This document shows positions 8,996 to 18,100 of a stretch of 64,000 bases of DNA, piece by piece (position 1 is the stretch's first letter; each line of letters begins with the position of its first letter). The notes under the pieces were generated by a model. The model saw only the letters and a list, made by a program, of their open reading frames with translations. It was not told the origin of the DNA and searched no databases. Source of the stretch: Butyrivibrio sp. VCD2006 (GTDB lineage Bacteria > Bacillota > Clostridia > Lachnospirales > Lachnospiraceae); contig NZ_AUIX01000025.1 of assembly GCF_000423925.1 (NCBI RefSeq), positions 1 through 64,000 of the forward strand. The letters run 5' to 3'. Position numbers and translations under genes: made by a program.

Positions 8996-10146
8996 TGAAT
9001 GAAAATAATAATTCCAGCAGGGAAGATCAGCGAAATATTGCTGAAGAGAAACTAAAGGAGCTGACAGACAAGCTTGAAGATGGTGTCAAGGCAGTCAGGA
9101 ACAGTGATGAATTCAAAAGCCTTATCACAACCATGGCGAAGTTCCCACACTACTCACTGAACAACTGCATGCTCATAGCTATGCAGAGGCCGGATGCAAC
9201 TTTATGTCAGAGCTATGGAGCCTGGAAGAAGATGGGGCGTTATGTCCGTAAGGGCGAAAAGGGAATCCGTGTCATAGCACCTGCACCATATACCATTGAG
9301 AAGGAAGTGGATAAGCTCGATGCCAATGGAAAGGTGATTCTTGATAAGGATGGCGAACCTGTTAAGGAAAAGAAGGAACTGAACCTTATGAGCTTCAAGG
9401 CAGAGAGCACTTTTGATATCTCGCAGACTGAAGGTAAAGACCTTCCGAGGCTCGGAGTTGATGAGCTTGTTGGGGAAGTCGATAAGTATGAAATGCTGAT
9501 GGGAGTACTGAGGGAGATAAGCCCTGTGCCAATAGGATTTGAAAACATCCAGAGCGGTGCTAAGGGATATTACCATGTGGAGGATAAAAGGATTGCAATC
9601 CAGGTAGGAATGAGCGAACTGCAGACACTTAAGACCTGCCTGCATGAAGTTACTCATGCAATGCTCCATGCGGAGGCTGGTAATGATATCAGTAGAAAAC
9701 GTAAGGAGCTGGAAGCTGAAGGAACAGCAGCAGTAGTCCTGAGTTTCTTTAACTATGATACGAGCGATTACAGTCATCCGTATCTGGCTTCATATACTAC
9801 TGATGACACATTAAAAGAGTTCAAGGAATCCCTTGGAACAATCAGGAAGACTTCAGCAAAAATCATAAGGGCTGTTGAAGAAAAACTTAAGGAACATGAA
9901 CAGTCCATGGAAAAGGAACAGCCCGTGGAAAAGATGCAGGAGCAGAATGCTGAGGATATCGTTGCTGATGACTCACAGGAATATGCCAACGTCGGCAGAA
10001 GGATACTTGGGACTGTGAGGATACTTCCGGACGGTGAAGGCGGAAGCAGACCATCACTTTTGGATAAGCTCCGGATTGAAAGAGACAGGCTTAGCAAGAG
10101 CAGTTTTGGAAATAATGCAGTTAATGAAAAGGGGGTAAGGATCTAA
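8995..10146 (+). CDS. ArdC-like antirestriction/ssDNA-binding protein with metallopeptidase motif
   Basis: 383 residues. The N-terminal ~100 residues match the ArdC N-terminal ssDNA-binding domain (AKFPHYSLNNCMLIAMQRP...GAWKKMGRYVRKGEKGIRV). The middle has a zinc-peptidase motif HEVTH with a downstream Glu (about residues 219-245, LKTCLHEVTHAMLH...EAEGTAAVV). ArdC proteins protect incoming single-stranded plasmid DNA from host restriction, so this fits an ICE transfer operon. The C-terminal ~100 residues are charged and unassigned. The ATG start at 8995 overlaps the upstream stop. Confidence 0.8.
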   Translation: MNENNNSSREDQRNIAEEKLKELTDKLEDGVKAVRNSDEFKSLITTMAKFPHYSLNNCMLIAMQRPDATLCQSYGAWKKMGRYVRKGEKGIRVIAPAPYTIEKEVDKLDANGKVILDKDGEPVKEKKELNLMSFKAESTFDISQTEGKDLPRLGVDELVGEVDKYEMLMGVLREISPVPIGFENIQSGAKGYYHVEDKRIAIQVGMSELQTLKTCLHEVTHAMLHAEAGNDISRKRKELEAEGTAAVVLSFFNYDTSDYSHPYLASYTTDDTLKEFKESLGTIRKTSAKIIRAVEEKLKEHEQSMEKEQPVEKMQEQNAEDIVADDSQEYANVGRRILGTVRILPDGEGGSRPSLLDKLRIERDRLSKSSFGNNAVNEKGVRI

Positions 10147-10650
10147 ATGGGAATAGCAGATGACGATGGATGGATTAACTCCGAAGATTATGATGGCGAT
10201 ATTCCATTTTTAAGTGATGAGGAAAATGCAGAGAACGCAAGAAAGAGAGCCGAAAAAGCAAAGGAATCAGCTTATAACGATGAGCTTCCATTCCCCTGTG
10301 ATTTTGAAGATGACGGAGAACCGATCGATGTTCCAAAGACAGCGGATGTGATAGGTGATTGTCCTGTATGTGGCAGCCATATTGTTGACAGAGAGAAAGC
10401 ATACTCCTGCAGCAATTATGACTGCCGCTTTGCATTATGGAAGGACAACAAGTTTTTCCAGGCAATCGGAAAAGAAATGACAAAGGCCATTGCTGAGGAG
10501 CTTCTCACCTGTGGAACAGTGAAGCTTGATCATTGTAAGTCCAGAAAGACAGGTAACTCTTTTAACTGCTATGTGGATATAACGGCAGATGAGGAAGGCA
10601 GGGCACAGTATGTAATCCGATTTCCCGAAAGGAAGCGCGGAGGGGAGTGA
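10147..10650 (+). CDS. Topoisomerase-type zinc-ribbon protein
   Basis: 167 residues. After an acidic N-terminus, the segment GDCPVCGSHIVDREKAYSCSNYDCRFALWK (about 74-103) matches the C-terminal zinc-ribbon repeat of type IA topoisomerases, followed by an alpha/beta stretch with TKAIAEELLTCGTVKLDHCKS that also recalls the topoisomerase tail repeat. No topoisomerase catalytic domain is present, so it may be a stand-alone ssDNA-binding accessory of the relaxosome. It begins immediately after the ArdC-like stop codon. Confidence 0.65.
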   Translation: MGIADDDGWINSEDYDGDIPFLSDEENAENARKRAEKAKESAYNDELPFPCDFEDDGEPIDVPKTADVIGDCPVCGSHIVDREKAYSCSNYDCRFALWKDNKFFQAIGKEMTKAIAEELLTCGTVKLDHCKSRKTGNSFNCYVDITADEEGRAQYVIRFPERKRGGE

Positions 10651-10657
10651 TGATGCT

Positions 10658-10984
10658 ATGGAAAAAGTAACAGGAACACCTATTGAGAAGTGGAATGATG
10701 TCACCGGTACGCATGAAAGATTTCCACAGGAACTTGATCCCAATACAGTTGGGAATGTCAGAAGAGGTCTGGAGGATCAGATTGAGCAGAATGATAACAG
10801 TCTCGATGGCATCATCAACAATGTAAAAAATGAGGAAAATCATCCTGAGAGGTTTCGTGATGATAACGGTAACGGAATACCAGATGAAGAGGAGAAGAAA
10901 TCCCTATTGGAAAAGCTCCATGAATGCAAGCCGGAAGAAGAGGAAAGAGTCCGCAGGTTCATCGCTCCGGAGCTGATGCTGTGA
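10658..10984 (+). CDS. Small acidic ICE protein, unknown function
   Basis: 108 residues, not recognised. It has a good ribosome binding site (GGAGGGGAG) and sits between the zinc-ribbon gene and mobC with near-overlap on both sides. A DDNGNGIPDEEEKKSLLEKL segment resembles a calcium-binding (EF-hand or dockerin-like) loop, which may be coincidental. No membrane segment. Confidence 0.5.
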   Translation: MEKVTGTPIEKWNDVTGTHERFPQELDPNTVGNVRRGLEDQIEQNDNSLDGIINNVKNEENHPERFRDDNGNGIPDEEEKKSLLEKLHECKPEEEERVRRFIAPELML

Positions 10985-10985
10985 T

Positions 10986-11318
10986 ATGAAGAAAACTGAC
11001 ACGCAGATCCTGATAAAGATATCAAAAAGCGATAAGGAAAAGATCAGGGAACGAATGGAATCCATGGGAGTAAGGAATCTCAGCGCATTCATGAGGAAGA
11101 TGGCAATTGATGGATACATCATAAACCTCGACCTTTCGGATGTGAAGGAAGTGGTCCGTCTCCTTAAGATCAACAGCAATAACCTCAACCAGTATGCGAA
11201 GAAAGCAAACCAGACCGGGAACATATATCTTGAGAACATAAAGGAACTTCAGAGACAGCAGGATGAAATCTGGGAAGCGGTGAAGGCAATCCTTGTGAGA
11301 TTATCAAATATTTATTGA
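10986..11318 (+). CDS. mobC: MobC relaxosome accessory protein
   Basis: 110 residues. The N-terminus (DTQILIKISKSDKEKIRERMESMGVRNLSAFMRKMAIDGYI) has a ribbon-helix-helix-like pattern, followed by the MobC region with KEVVRLLKINSNNLNQYAKKANQTGNIY. MobC proteins bind oriT and help the relaxase melt the nic region. It lies directly before the relaxase, as in mobilisable Gram-positive elements. Confidence 0.88.
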   Translation: MKKTDTQILIKISKSDKEKIRERMESMGVRNLSAFMRKMAIDGYIINLDLSDVKEVVRLLKINSNNLNQYAKKANQTGNIYLENIKELQRQQDEIWEAVKAILVRLSNIY

Positions 11319-11325
11319 GGTATCT

Positions 11326-12708
11326 ATGGCAGCGACAAGACTTATTCCAATGCATATCAGTAAGGGCTGGTCACTAAAGGACAGTATCAAGGCCAAGACT
11401 GATTATGCAGAGAATCCTGAAAAAACAAATGACAAAGAATATGTTTCATCATATGCATGTTCTCCTCAGGCAGCAGCCGAGGAATTTCTTTTGTCCTATA
11501 CGGAATATGAAAAGCATGCCCGGAGAAAATATGACCATGAGGTAATCGCTTATCAGATAAGACAGTCCTTTAAACCTGGTGAGATAACTCCTGAAGAAGC
11601 AAACAGGGTTGGATATGAGACTGCCATGAGATTTACAAAAGGCAAACATGCTTTTATTGTTGCAACTCATACTGACAGGGCTCATATCCATAACCATGTG
11701 GTGTTCTGCGCATCGGATATCTCAAATACAAAGAAGTTCAAAAACTTTTTCCTCTCAGCATTTGCTCTGCAGAGGGTGAGTGACTTGGTATGCCTGGAGC
11801 ACGGATTGTCTGTTATAAAACCAAGACCATATAGCGAGAGGGAGAAGCGCACAGTTTATCCTAAAAGAGAATCCTTCAGGGATGACATCCGCATGGCAAT
11901 AGATGTAGCTCTCTCAAAGAGACCCAAAGATTTTGACGAATTCCTGTTGGAATTACAGAAACAGGGATATGAAATTAAGCGCGGTAAGCATACTGCAGTC
12001 AGAGGGAAAAATCAGAAGAGGTTCATAAGGCTTAGGTCTCTTGGAGATGGTTATACAGAAAAATCCATAAGGGAAAAACTTGGCGGTATTGAAAAAGGAA
12101 AAGCTCCTTCATATAAGGATGAAGATTTTGATCTTCTCCTGAATCTTCAGGACGTTGTTGCAAAGGGCAAAGGCCCGGGCTATGAGATGTGGGCCAAGAA
12201 GTTCAATGTGAAAAACGTCATGAAGGCGATTCTGTTTTTACAGGAAAATGGAGTCAGGTCCTATGAAGAGCTTGCGGAAAAAACTGAGACTGCTGCAAAA
12301 AGATTTGATGATATAAATTCGGAGATCAAAGGCGCAGAGAAAAGAATGCAGGAGATCACGGATTTAAGGAATCATATATTCAACTATTCCAAGACCAAAG
12401 AGACTTATGTGAACTACCGGAAGAGCGGCTACAGCAAAAAATACTTTGCAGAGCACAGGGAAGATATCATGAAGCATAAGGAGGCAAAGGAAGCATTTGA
12501 AAAACTTGGCTCAAAGAAACTTCCGACAGTGCAGGAGTTGAATACAGAATTTCAGGAGCTTCTTACAAAAAAGAAAGCTGCCTATAAAGAATACAATGAA
12601 GCAAAGGACAGCATGACGAAGTACCAGATAGCAAAATACGATATCGATAAGATCCTGGGTATCGGAGAAGAAAATCAGAAGGATCATAATAAAGAAAAAA
12701 CACGATAA
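11326..12708 (+). CDS. MobA-type relaxase
   Basis: 460 residues. The catalytic three-His motif is seen in HTDRAHIHNHVVF (about residues 115-128), and candidate N-terminal catalytic tyrosines lie in the DYAENPEKT/YVSSYACSP region (residues ~27-48). The C-terminal half is a long charged helical region. The protein nicks one strand at oriT and is carried into the recipient. MobC precedes it by 8 bases and a strong terminator follows, so this gene ends the transfer operon. Confidence 0.92.
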   Translation: MAATRLIPMHISKGWSLKDSIKAKTDYAENPEKTNDKEYVSSYACSPQAAAEEFLLSYTEYEKHARRKYDHEVIAYQIRQSFKPGEITPEEANRVGYETAMRFTKGKHAFIVATHTDRAHIHNHVVFCASDISNTKKFKNFFLSAFALQRVSDLVCLEHGLSVIKPRPYSEREKRTVYPKRESFRDDIRMAIDVALSKRPKDFDEFLLELQKQGYEIKRGKHTAVRGKNQKRFIRLRSLGDGYTEKSIREKLGGIEKGKAPSYKDEDFDLLLNLQDVVAKGKGPGYEMWAKKFNVKNVMKAILFLQENGVRSYEELAEKTETAAKRFDDINSEIKGAEKRMQEITDLRNHIFNYSKTKETYVNYRKSGYSKKYFAEHREDIMKHKEAKEAFEKLGSKKLPTVQELNTEFQELLTKKKAAYKEYNEAKDSMTKYQIAKYDIDKILGIGEENQKDHNKEKTR

Positions 12709-12723
12709 GTGTTTAATCCAAAC

Positions 12724-12761
12724 GGGGTACCATTATCAAATAGTGGTGCCCCTCTTTTTTT
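12724..12761 (+). terminator. Rho-independent terminator after the relaxase
   Basis: GGGGTACCATTA (12724-12735) pairs with TAGTGGTGCCCC (12741-12752), a 12-bp stem with one G-U pair and a 5-base loop, followed by seven T residues. Confidence 0.9.
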
Positions 12762-13017
12762 ATTTCTTGGAATTTCTATGCCATATTCTTGGCAACATTT
12801 CATTTAGCGCCCGAAGGGTGCGTGGCCAGATTGAAAATCTGTCAAAGGGGGATTGGGGAACGCCCCAACAAGCCGCCTCGGTATATACTGAGGCATTGCT
12901 TGCGAACTAGTGAACTCCCCGAAGGGGGATGGGGGGGAAGAAGAACATTGTAAAAAGGGTTTGTGCTATCATGTATTAAAAAATTCAGAAGTTAGACAGA
13001 ATGTTTTCGGATGATGA
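12762..13017. other. Inverted-repeat-rich intergenic region, candidate oriT
   Basis: Gene-free stretch downstream of the relaxase. It has a near-perfect 20-bp inverted repeat GCCTCGGTATATACTGAGGC (12875-12894) followed at once by ATTGCTTGCG, and three smaller hairpins: CGCCC/GGGTG near 12809, TTGGGG/CCCCAA (12853-12858 with 12863-12868), and TCCCC/GGGGGA (12916-12929). An inverted repeat beside a nic-like sequence next to mobC/mobA is the usual oriT layout. The exact nic site is not identified. Confidence 0.5.
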
Positions 13018-13032
13018 CAAGGGGAATTGCTT

Positions 13033-13584
13033 ATGATTACTTTTATTATGAATAATTGGCTTCTGTTTCTTGCAGCAGGAACAATCATCCTGCCGGTGTT
13101 CACACTTACAGGTGTGCGCTTGAACATGCCAATGTACAGAAAGATCCAATACTATGGAATCATATTTGCAATCTGGGTTATTGTATCTGGGATTGGACTT
13201 ACAGGTGCGATACTCATTGCAGTAAGGTTCGGAATGAGAAAGCCACTTTTGATTTCGGTGCTGGTTATAGCGGTAACACTTTTTGTGATTATTTGGATTC
13301 TTAGTTATGCCAGAAGGAAAAGCGGTCATGAGAATAAAAGCATTTTGAAAAAGGGTATGGAGTCAGGCTGCTTCCAGGAACTGATGATGATGTGCAGTGA
13401 AAAGAAAGTAGATAGGGAGTCTGATGCCTTCAAGAAACTGAAACTCACCGAGAAGGAAATCGCATACATTGAAGCACATGGTCCAAGAGTTGTTGAAGCA
13501 TTTATGGATCTGCAGAGGATGGCGATGCATATGTCAGAAGAGGATATAGCGCATATAAGAGAGCGGAAGAATAAAAAGAAATGA
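13033..13584 (+). CDS. Predicted membrane protein with cytoplasmic C-terminal domain
   Basis: 183 residues, not recognised. ATG 13033 is chosen for AAGGGGA 7 bases upstream. Three membrane helices are predicted from composition (about 7-25, 40-62, 75-95), then a basic stretch (YARRKSGHENK) and a soluble C-terminal domain of about 80 residues ending in a Lys/Arg-rich tail. It stands alone between two terminators, so it is its own transcription unit. Confidence 0.6.
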   Translation: MITFIMNNWLLFLAAGTIILPVFTLTGVRLNMPMYRKIQYYGIIFAIWVIVSGIGLTGAILIAVRFGMRKPLLISVLVIAVTLFVIIWILSYARRKSGHENKSILKKGMESGCFQELMMMCSEKKVDRESDAFKKLKLTEKEIAYIEAHGPRVVEAFMDLQRMAMHMSEEDIAHIRERKNKKK

Positions 13585-13597
13585 TAGATATAAATTA

Positions 13598-13641
13598 CCG
13601 GAGAGGTGTGATGAAAATACATCGACCTTTTCGGTTTTTTT
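13598..13641 (+). terminator. Rho-independent terminator
   Basis: CCGGAGAGGTGTGATG (13598-13613) pairs imperfectly with CATCGACCTTTTCGG (13620-13634), followed by seven T residues. It ends the membrane-protein transcript and insulates the phosphorothioation operon. Confidence 0.75.
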
Positions 13642-13775
13642 GTTTCTTGCATAGGTTTCATGCATATTTTTATTTGTTTATTTGTTTAAAATAGCTGTCA
13701 TTTTTATGGGACTCGTGATATGGCATTATAGGTTATAGCAGTATAAATAGGATTCAGAAAGTGGCTAAAAAAATA

Positions 13776-13853
13776 TGTACGGCTAATGTACGAATGTTTG
13801 CTGAATGTGTAGTACGTGTACGAATTTACGGTTTATAAATTTCACTTTACGGT
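13776..13853. repeat. Cluster of TACG-containing short repeats upstream of the ssp promoter
   Basis: Six TACG cores occur within 78 bases: TGTACGG (13776), TGTACGAAT (13787), GTACG (13812), TGTACGAAT (13817), TTTACGG (13824) and TTTACGG (13847). The two TGTACGAAT copies are exact and 30 bases apart, close to three helical turns. Candidate regulator sites; function inferred from spacing and position only. Confidence 0.4.
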
Positions 13854-13895
13854 AGTGATGTTTATGATGGCTAAGATTGAATTAATGTATAAAAA

Positions 13896-13923
13896 GTTCA
13901 TCTTTAACTATCTAAAGATGAAC
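13896..13923. promoter_or_regulatory. Perfect 11-bp inverted repeat, candidate operator
   Basis: GTTCATCTTTA (13896-13906) and TAAAGATGAAC (13913-13923) are exact reverse complements separated by 6 bases. The element abuts the predicted -35 box of the next promoter, a typical place for an autoregulated XRE repressor or activator site. It has no T-run, so it is not a terminator. Confidence 0.55.
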
Positions 13924-13952
13924 GTGACTATGACTTGTGCTAGTGATATAAT
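13924..13952 (+). promoter_or_regulatory. Predicted sigma-A promoter of the xre-ssp operon
   Basis: -10 TATAAT at 13947-13952 with GTGACT (13924-13929) at 17-base spacing as a partial match to TTGACA. It lies about 85 bases before the XRE start and directly after the inverted repeat. Confidence 0.55.
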
Positions 13953-14035
13953 GAAACTCGGCATGAAATTGAACTAAAGTTCGGATGAGTATTACTAGCG
14001 ATACATTAATAATTGACATAGTGAAAGGCAAAAAA

Positions 14036-14257
14036 ATGGCTATTTCGTACAATGGATTATGGAAATTACTAATTGACAAAAATATGTATAAGAAAGATTT
14101 AGCGGCAGAGTTAAATATTAGTTCAGCGACTATGGCAAAAATGGGAAAAGGAGAAAATGTCTCCTTAGAAGTATTGCAGAAAATATGCGAATACTTGGAT
14201 TGCAATATAGGAGACATTATGAGCTTTGAAAAAGACAATAAGGAAGGTAATAACTAA
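14036..14257 (+). CDS. XRE-family helix-turn-helix regulator
   Basis: 73 residues starting at ATG 14036 (AAAGG nearby); a longer start at 13985 is possible but has no ribosome binding site. A Cro/CI-type HTH is visible: LWKLLIDKNMYKKDLAAELNISSATMAKMGKGENVSLEVLQKICEYLDC. It is the first gene of the phosphorothioation operon and its stop overlaps the sspB start (TAATGG), so it probably autoregulates and controls the operon, perhaps through the inverted repeat at 13896-13923. Confidence 0.85.
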   Translation: MAISYNGLWKLLIDKNMYKKDLAAELNISSATMAKMGKGENVSLEVLQKICEYLDCNIGDIMSFEKDNKEGNN

Positions 14258-15135
14258 TGGTTATAAACAAACATGGCAGTTTTTACTTGAGAAGTGGTTG
14301 GGGAACAAAAATAATCGATTCTGTATCCGAACATCCAGGAATATTTTCTCCTGCTAATGAACAAGCAGCTATAGATAACATTGGGCTTGGACGAATAATG
14401 ATTAAAGCACTTCGGTACTGGGCCGGTGCTACTGGTTTATGTACAGAGACAAAAGTAAACTCAGAGATAATTCTTCAGCCTACAAAAGAATTTGAAACAA
14501 TAGAAAAGAATGACAAGTACTTTCAAAGAAATCAATCATTATTATTGTTGCATCGAAATTTGGCAAAGAATGTTGATGAAGCAACAGCATGGTATTGGCT
14601 TTTTAACGAGTGGAAGCAGGATGAAATAGATAAAGAGACGTTCGTTGATGCATTCCATCCTTTCTTATCAATAAATGGTATGTCTGTTAAGCAAAATGCG
14701 GTTGAGAAGGAATATAACTGCTTAAGGAGTACATATATTACAGATAAGACTTTTGATTTACAGACAATAATGGATGAGGATACGTATCCATTTTTTGGCC
14801 CGCTTCATATTCTTCAGCAAGATGGAAAAAAGATTAAAAAGAGACATCTTTCAAAGGCGGATATTTCTGCAGAATTGCTTATATATTCGATTGCTATGGA
14901 TAACACAGAAGATGGCATAATAAGCGGAAAGCAGATCAGTATTGATAAACTTGTTGAGGAAAAGAAACAGGTGGGCAAGTATTACACTTTGAGTTATTCA
15001 AAGATGATAGAGATTCTTTTGGAGGCCGAAAACAAAGGATACATCCGGTTATATAACAATTTCGGTAATAGGATAGTAGAATTTTTGAACTTAACATGTG
15101 ATGAGTTATTAGACAGACTATACGAGAGTAGGTAA
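14257..15135 (+). CDS. sspB: SspB-like DUF4007 protein (single-strand DNA phosphorothioation)
   Basis: 292 residues. The N-terminus (GSFYLRSGWGTKIID...FSPANEQAAIDNIGLGRIMIKALRYWAGATGL) is characteristic of DUF4007. SspB in the SspABCD systems is a DUF4007 protein reported to nick DNA during single-strand phosphorothioate insertion. The identification rests on this domain together with the adjacent large ATPase, PAPS-reductase-like and cysteine desulfurase genes. The C-terminal part has a winged-helix look (KMIEILLEAENKGYIRLYNNFGNRIVEF). It is 7 bases from the ATPase gene. Confidence 0.8.
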   Translation: MVINKHGSFYLRSGWGTKIIDSVSEHPGIFSPANEQAAIDNIGLGRIMIKALRYWAGATGLCTETKVNSEIILQPTKEFETIEKNDKYFQRNQSLLLLHRNLAKNVDEATAWYWLFNEWKQDEIDKETFVDAFHPFLSINGMSVKQNAVEKEYNCLRSTYITDKTFDLQTIMDEDTYPFFGPLHILQQDGKKIKKRHLSKADISAELLIYSIAMDNTEDGIISGKQISIDKLVEEKKQVGKYYTLSYSKMIEILLEAENKGYIRLYNNFGNRIVEFLNLTCDELLDRLYESR

Positions 15136-15142
15136 ATATACA

Positions 15143-18100
15143 ATGAAATATTCAAAATTGGTAACGCGCCAAAAGAAATATAAATACTCTGCAAATATAT
15201 GCTTTGATATGAAAAACGATGAAAGGCTTGCAGGGTTTATTCCAAATCAGACAACTACAGAAATACTTGCAGAATATTTGTATGGGATAGTAGAGAATAC
15301 TGACGGAGTGCACTCTAGGATTTTATACGGCTCTTACGGAACAGGAAAGTCTCATCTGCTAACAGTATTAGCACTGCTTCTTGGCCATACTAATACAGAT
15401 GGAGAGGCATTTGGAAAGTTTATTGATGCAATAAAACGATATAATCCTTCGCTAGCGGAATTTATCAGTGCATACAATGCTGAAGAAAAGCCATATTTAG
15501 TAGTGCCCGTATATTCTGATTTTGATTCTTTTGATCAGTGCATTTCATATTCCCTGAAGAAAGAATTAACCAATCAAGGATATGATATTCATTTTGATAA
15601 TTATTTCAGTGAAGCTCAAAACCTTATTAACACTTGGGAATCTAAGGAAGATTCTCAAAGACGTTTGGATGAAGTATGTAGTGATAAAAATATAGATCTT
15701 AATGCTATAAAAAGAATGCTAAACGAAATGGATTCTCGCGTAGAGGCTGTGTTTAGTGAGCTTTTCGGGGGGATGTCCTATGGAGCATCTTTTGTAAGTG
15801 GATTTGGAAATCTAATAGAAAACATAAATAAAGCCAATCAGGCAATAAGTGATCAAAGACGAGGAATAGTTTTCATCTTTGATGAGTTTGGACGATACTT
15901 AGAGGATCAGGGAGAAAGCTTAAAAGTAAAAACGGTCCAAGATTTGGCTGAATTATGTGATCATGGAGATTATAACAATCATGTGATATTGGTTTCTCAT
16001 AAGCAGCTGTCTCTGTATACCGACAAAATGCGTAAAGAATTGAGTGATGAGTGGAAGAAGGTGGAAGGTAGGTTTGTGTCTACCTCTATTAATCCCAAGT
16101 ATGATCAATGCTTATCACTGATTCCAAGCATTATTCCAAAAACCAAAGAATGGAATGCTTTTAGAAAGAAGTACAGTGAGGAATTAAATGCTGTTTCAGA
16201 AATAGCATGGAGATTTAAGGGTTTTACGTTACCTGATGATACAAAAGAGGATCCATTTATTGGAGGATTTCCTCTTAATCCTATTACCCTTTTTTCGCTT
16301 GATAAATTATCAAAAAAAGTGGCTCAGAATGAGAGAACATTTTTTACTTATTTAGCTAGTGAAGAGGCAAACTCGCTTTTTGATCAACTTGAGCGACTTG
16401 ATACAAATGAGTTTCATTTTATTGGTTTAGATGCACTATTTGATTATTTTGAACCGAATATTATGGCATATAGATCACCTGAAGTAGCTGAACCATATAA
16501 GAAATATCAGATGGCAAAGAGCAAGATAGGGGGACTAGACAACAATTCTATTGAGCATAAATTATTAAAAGCTATGGCAGTAATTTCTATCATAGGAGAT
16601 ATGGATACTTTATGCTCCAATGATAATACACTGACATATGTAATTGATGAGAAAAATGATGATATTCTTTCTGCTATAGATAGATTACAAGCTAATAAAG
16701 TAATTAGGTTGATGCGTCAGTATGGGTACTATGATTTTCTGGATGGGAGTATCTATGATTTTGAATCTATGATAGAAGCTCAAGAAGGAGCAGTTTCTAT
16801 AGATGCCGCAGTAAACGCGCTTAACGAGGGATTTAGAGATTTTGTTATCTATCCACATAAACATAATCAGAAATACCATACAAATAGAATTTTCATTCCT
16901 ATTTTTGTAAAAAAGGAAGATCTACAAAAGAAAAGTCTCAAGAGAATTCTGCCAAACTTTTACGATGGTATTCTTGCATTTGTTATAGATACGGATTATG
17001 ACGAAAAGTTTTATGAAGAATTAACGAATCTTCCGGATAGATGCATCTGTGTGATTAACTGGGAGTCAGATGAAATATTAAGTGAAGTAAAGAGATATAT
17101 AGCTGTTCAGTATCTGGTTTCTAAAAAAGATGAGTATAGTGCCAATGACCCTACAGCAGAGGCTGAGTTGTTGTTATATCTTGAAGAACAGAGAACTGTA
17201 GTTGAGGGCCTTATTTCTAAATGGAGAAATTTAAGTCTGGAGAAGACAGAGGTATGTATTGATCGACATATTAGTGATATCAAGACAGTAATGGAGTTAT
17301 CTGATGCTGCGTCTCAGATGATGAATGCTGCATTTCCAAATACGTTTATTGTTAATAATGACTTGATAAATAAAAACAATGTTTCAGGAGCAATGAGACA
17401 GGCAAGGGAAAAGGCGCTGAATCTAATTATTGATAAAGAGGACTTTATTTCTGCATGTAGTAAATTGTCTCCCGAGCATTCAATTATTAGGGCCGTATTA
17501 TCGAAGAATGGATTATGTCATGAGGATGATATTTCTGAGGATATGATTAATCCTAGAGCCGAGAAACCTGTAGATGTGTTACTGAGAAAGAAAATAAAGA
17601 AAAGTATTAAAGCACAAGTATCAGTACTTGATATTTATGAACAATTGAAGATGCCACCTTATGGACTGAGAGATGGATTTATCCCGATTCTATTTGCTAA
17701 TGAATTGAGAAAGTATGAAAATGTATCATTCTATTTTCACGATGTTGAGAAGGACTATTCTGCAGAAACGTTGCTGGAAGCATTAGCTAAACCGGCGGAA
17801 TACAATCTCTATATATGTGATTGGGATCAGACCCAGAAGATTTTTATAAGTAATCTTGAAGGGCTGTTTGTTGAACATGTTAATCCGTCCTCGAGAAATA
17901 GACTTAGAGAGCTGTATAATGCAATGAATCGTCATTATACGATGATTTCAAAAAGCGCACGTACAACAGAGAAATATGTATCTGCAATGACAAAGAAGTA
18001 TAGAGAAATCATGAGTACTTCACATAGTGATTATAATGCGTTTTTCTTTGAATGTTTGTTTGCATTAGGTGCTGACTATGATGAAGTATTTAATTCCATT

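Noticed and set aside
9202..9777. 191-codon minus-strand open frame
   Set aside because: Lies wholly inside the ArdC-like gene, has no ribosome binding site, and its translation shows no domain.
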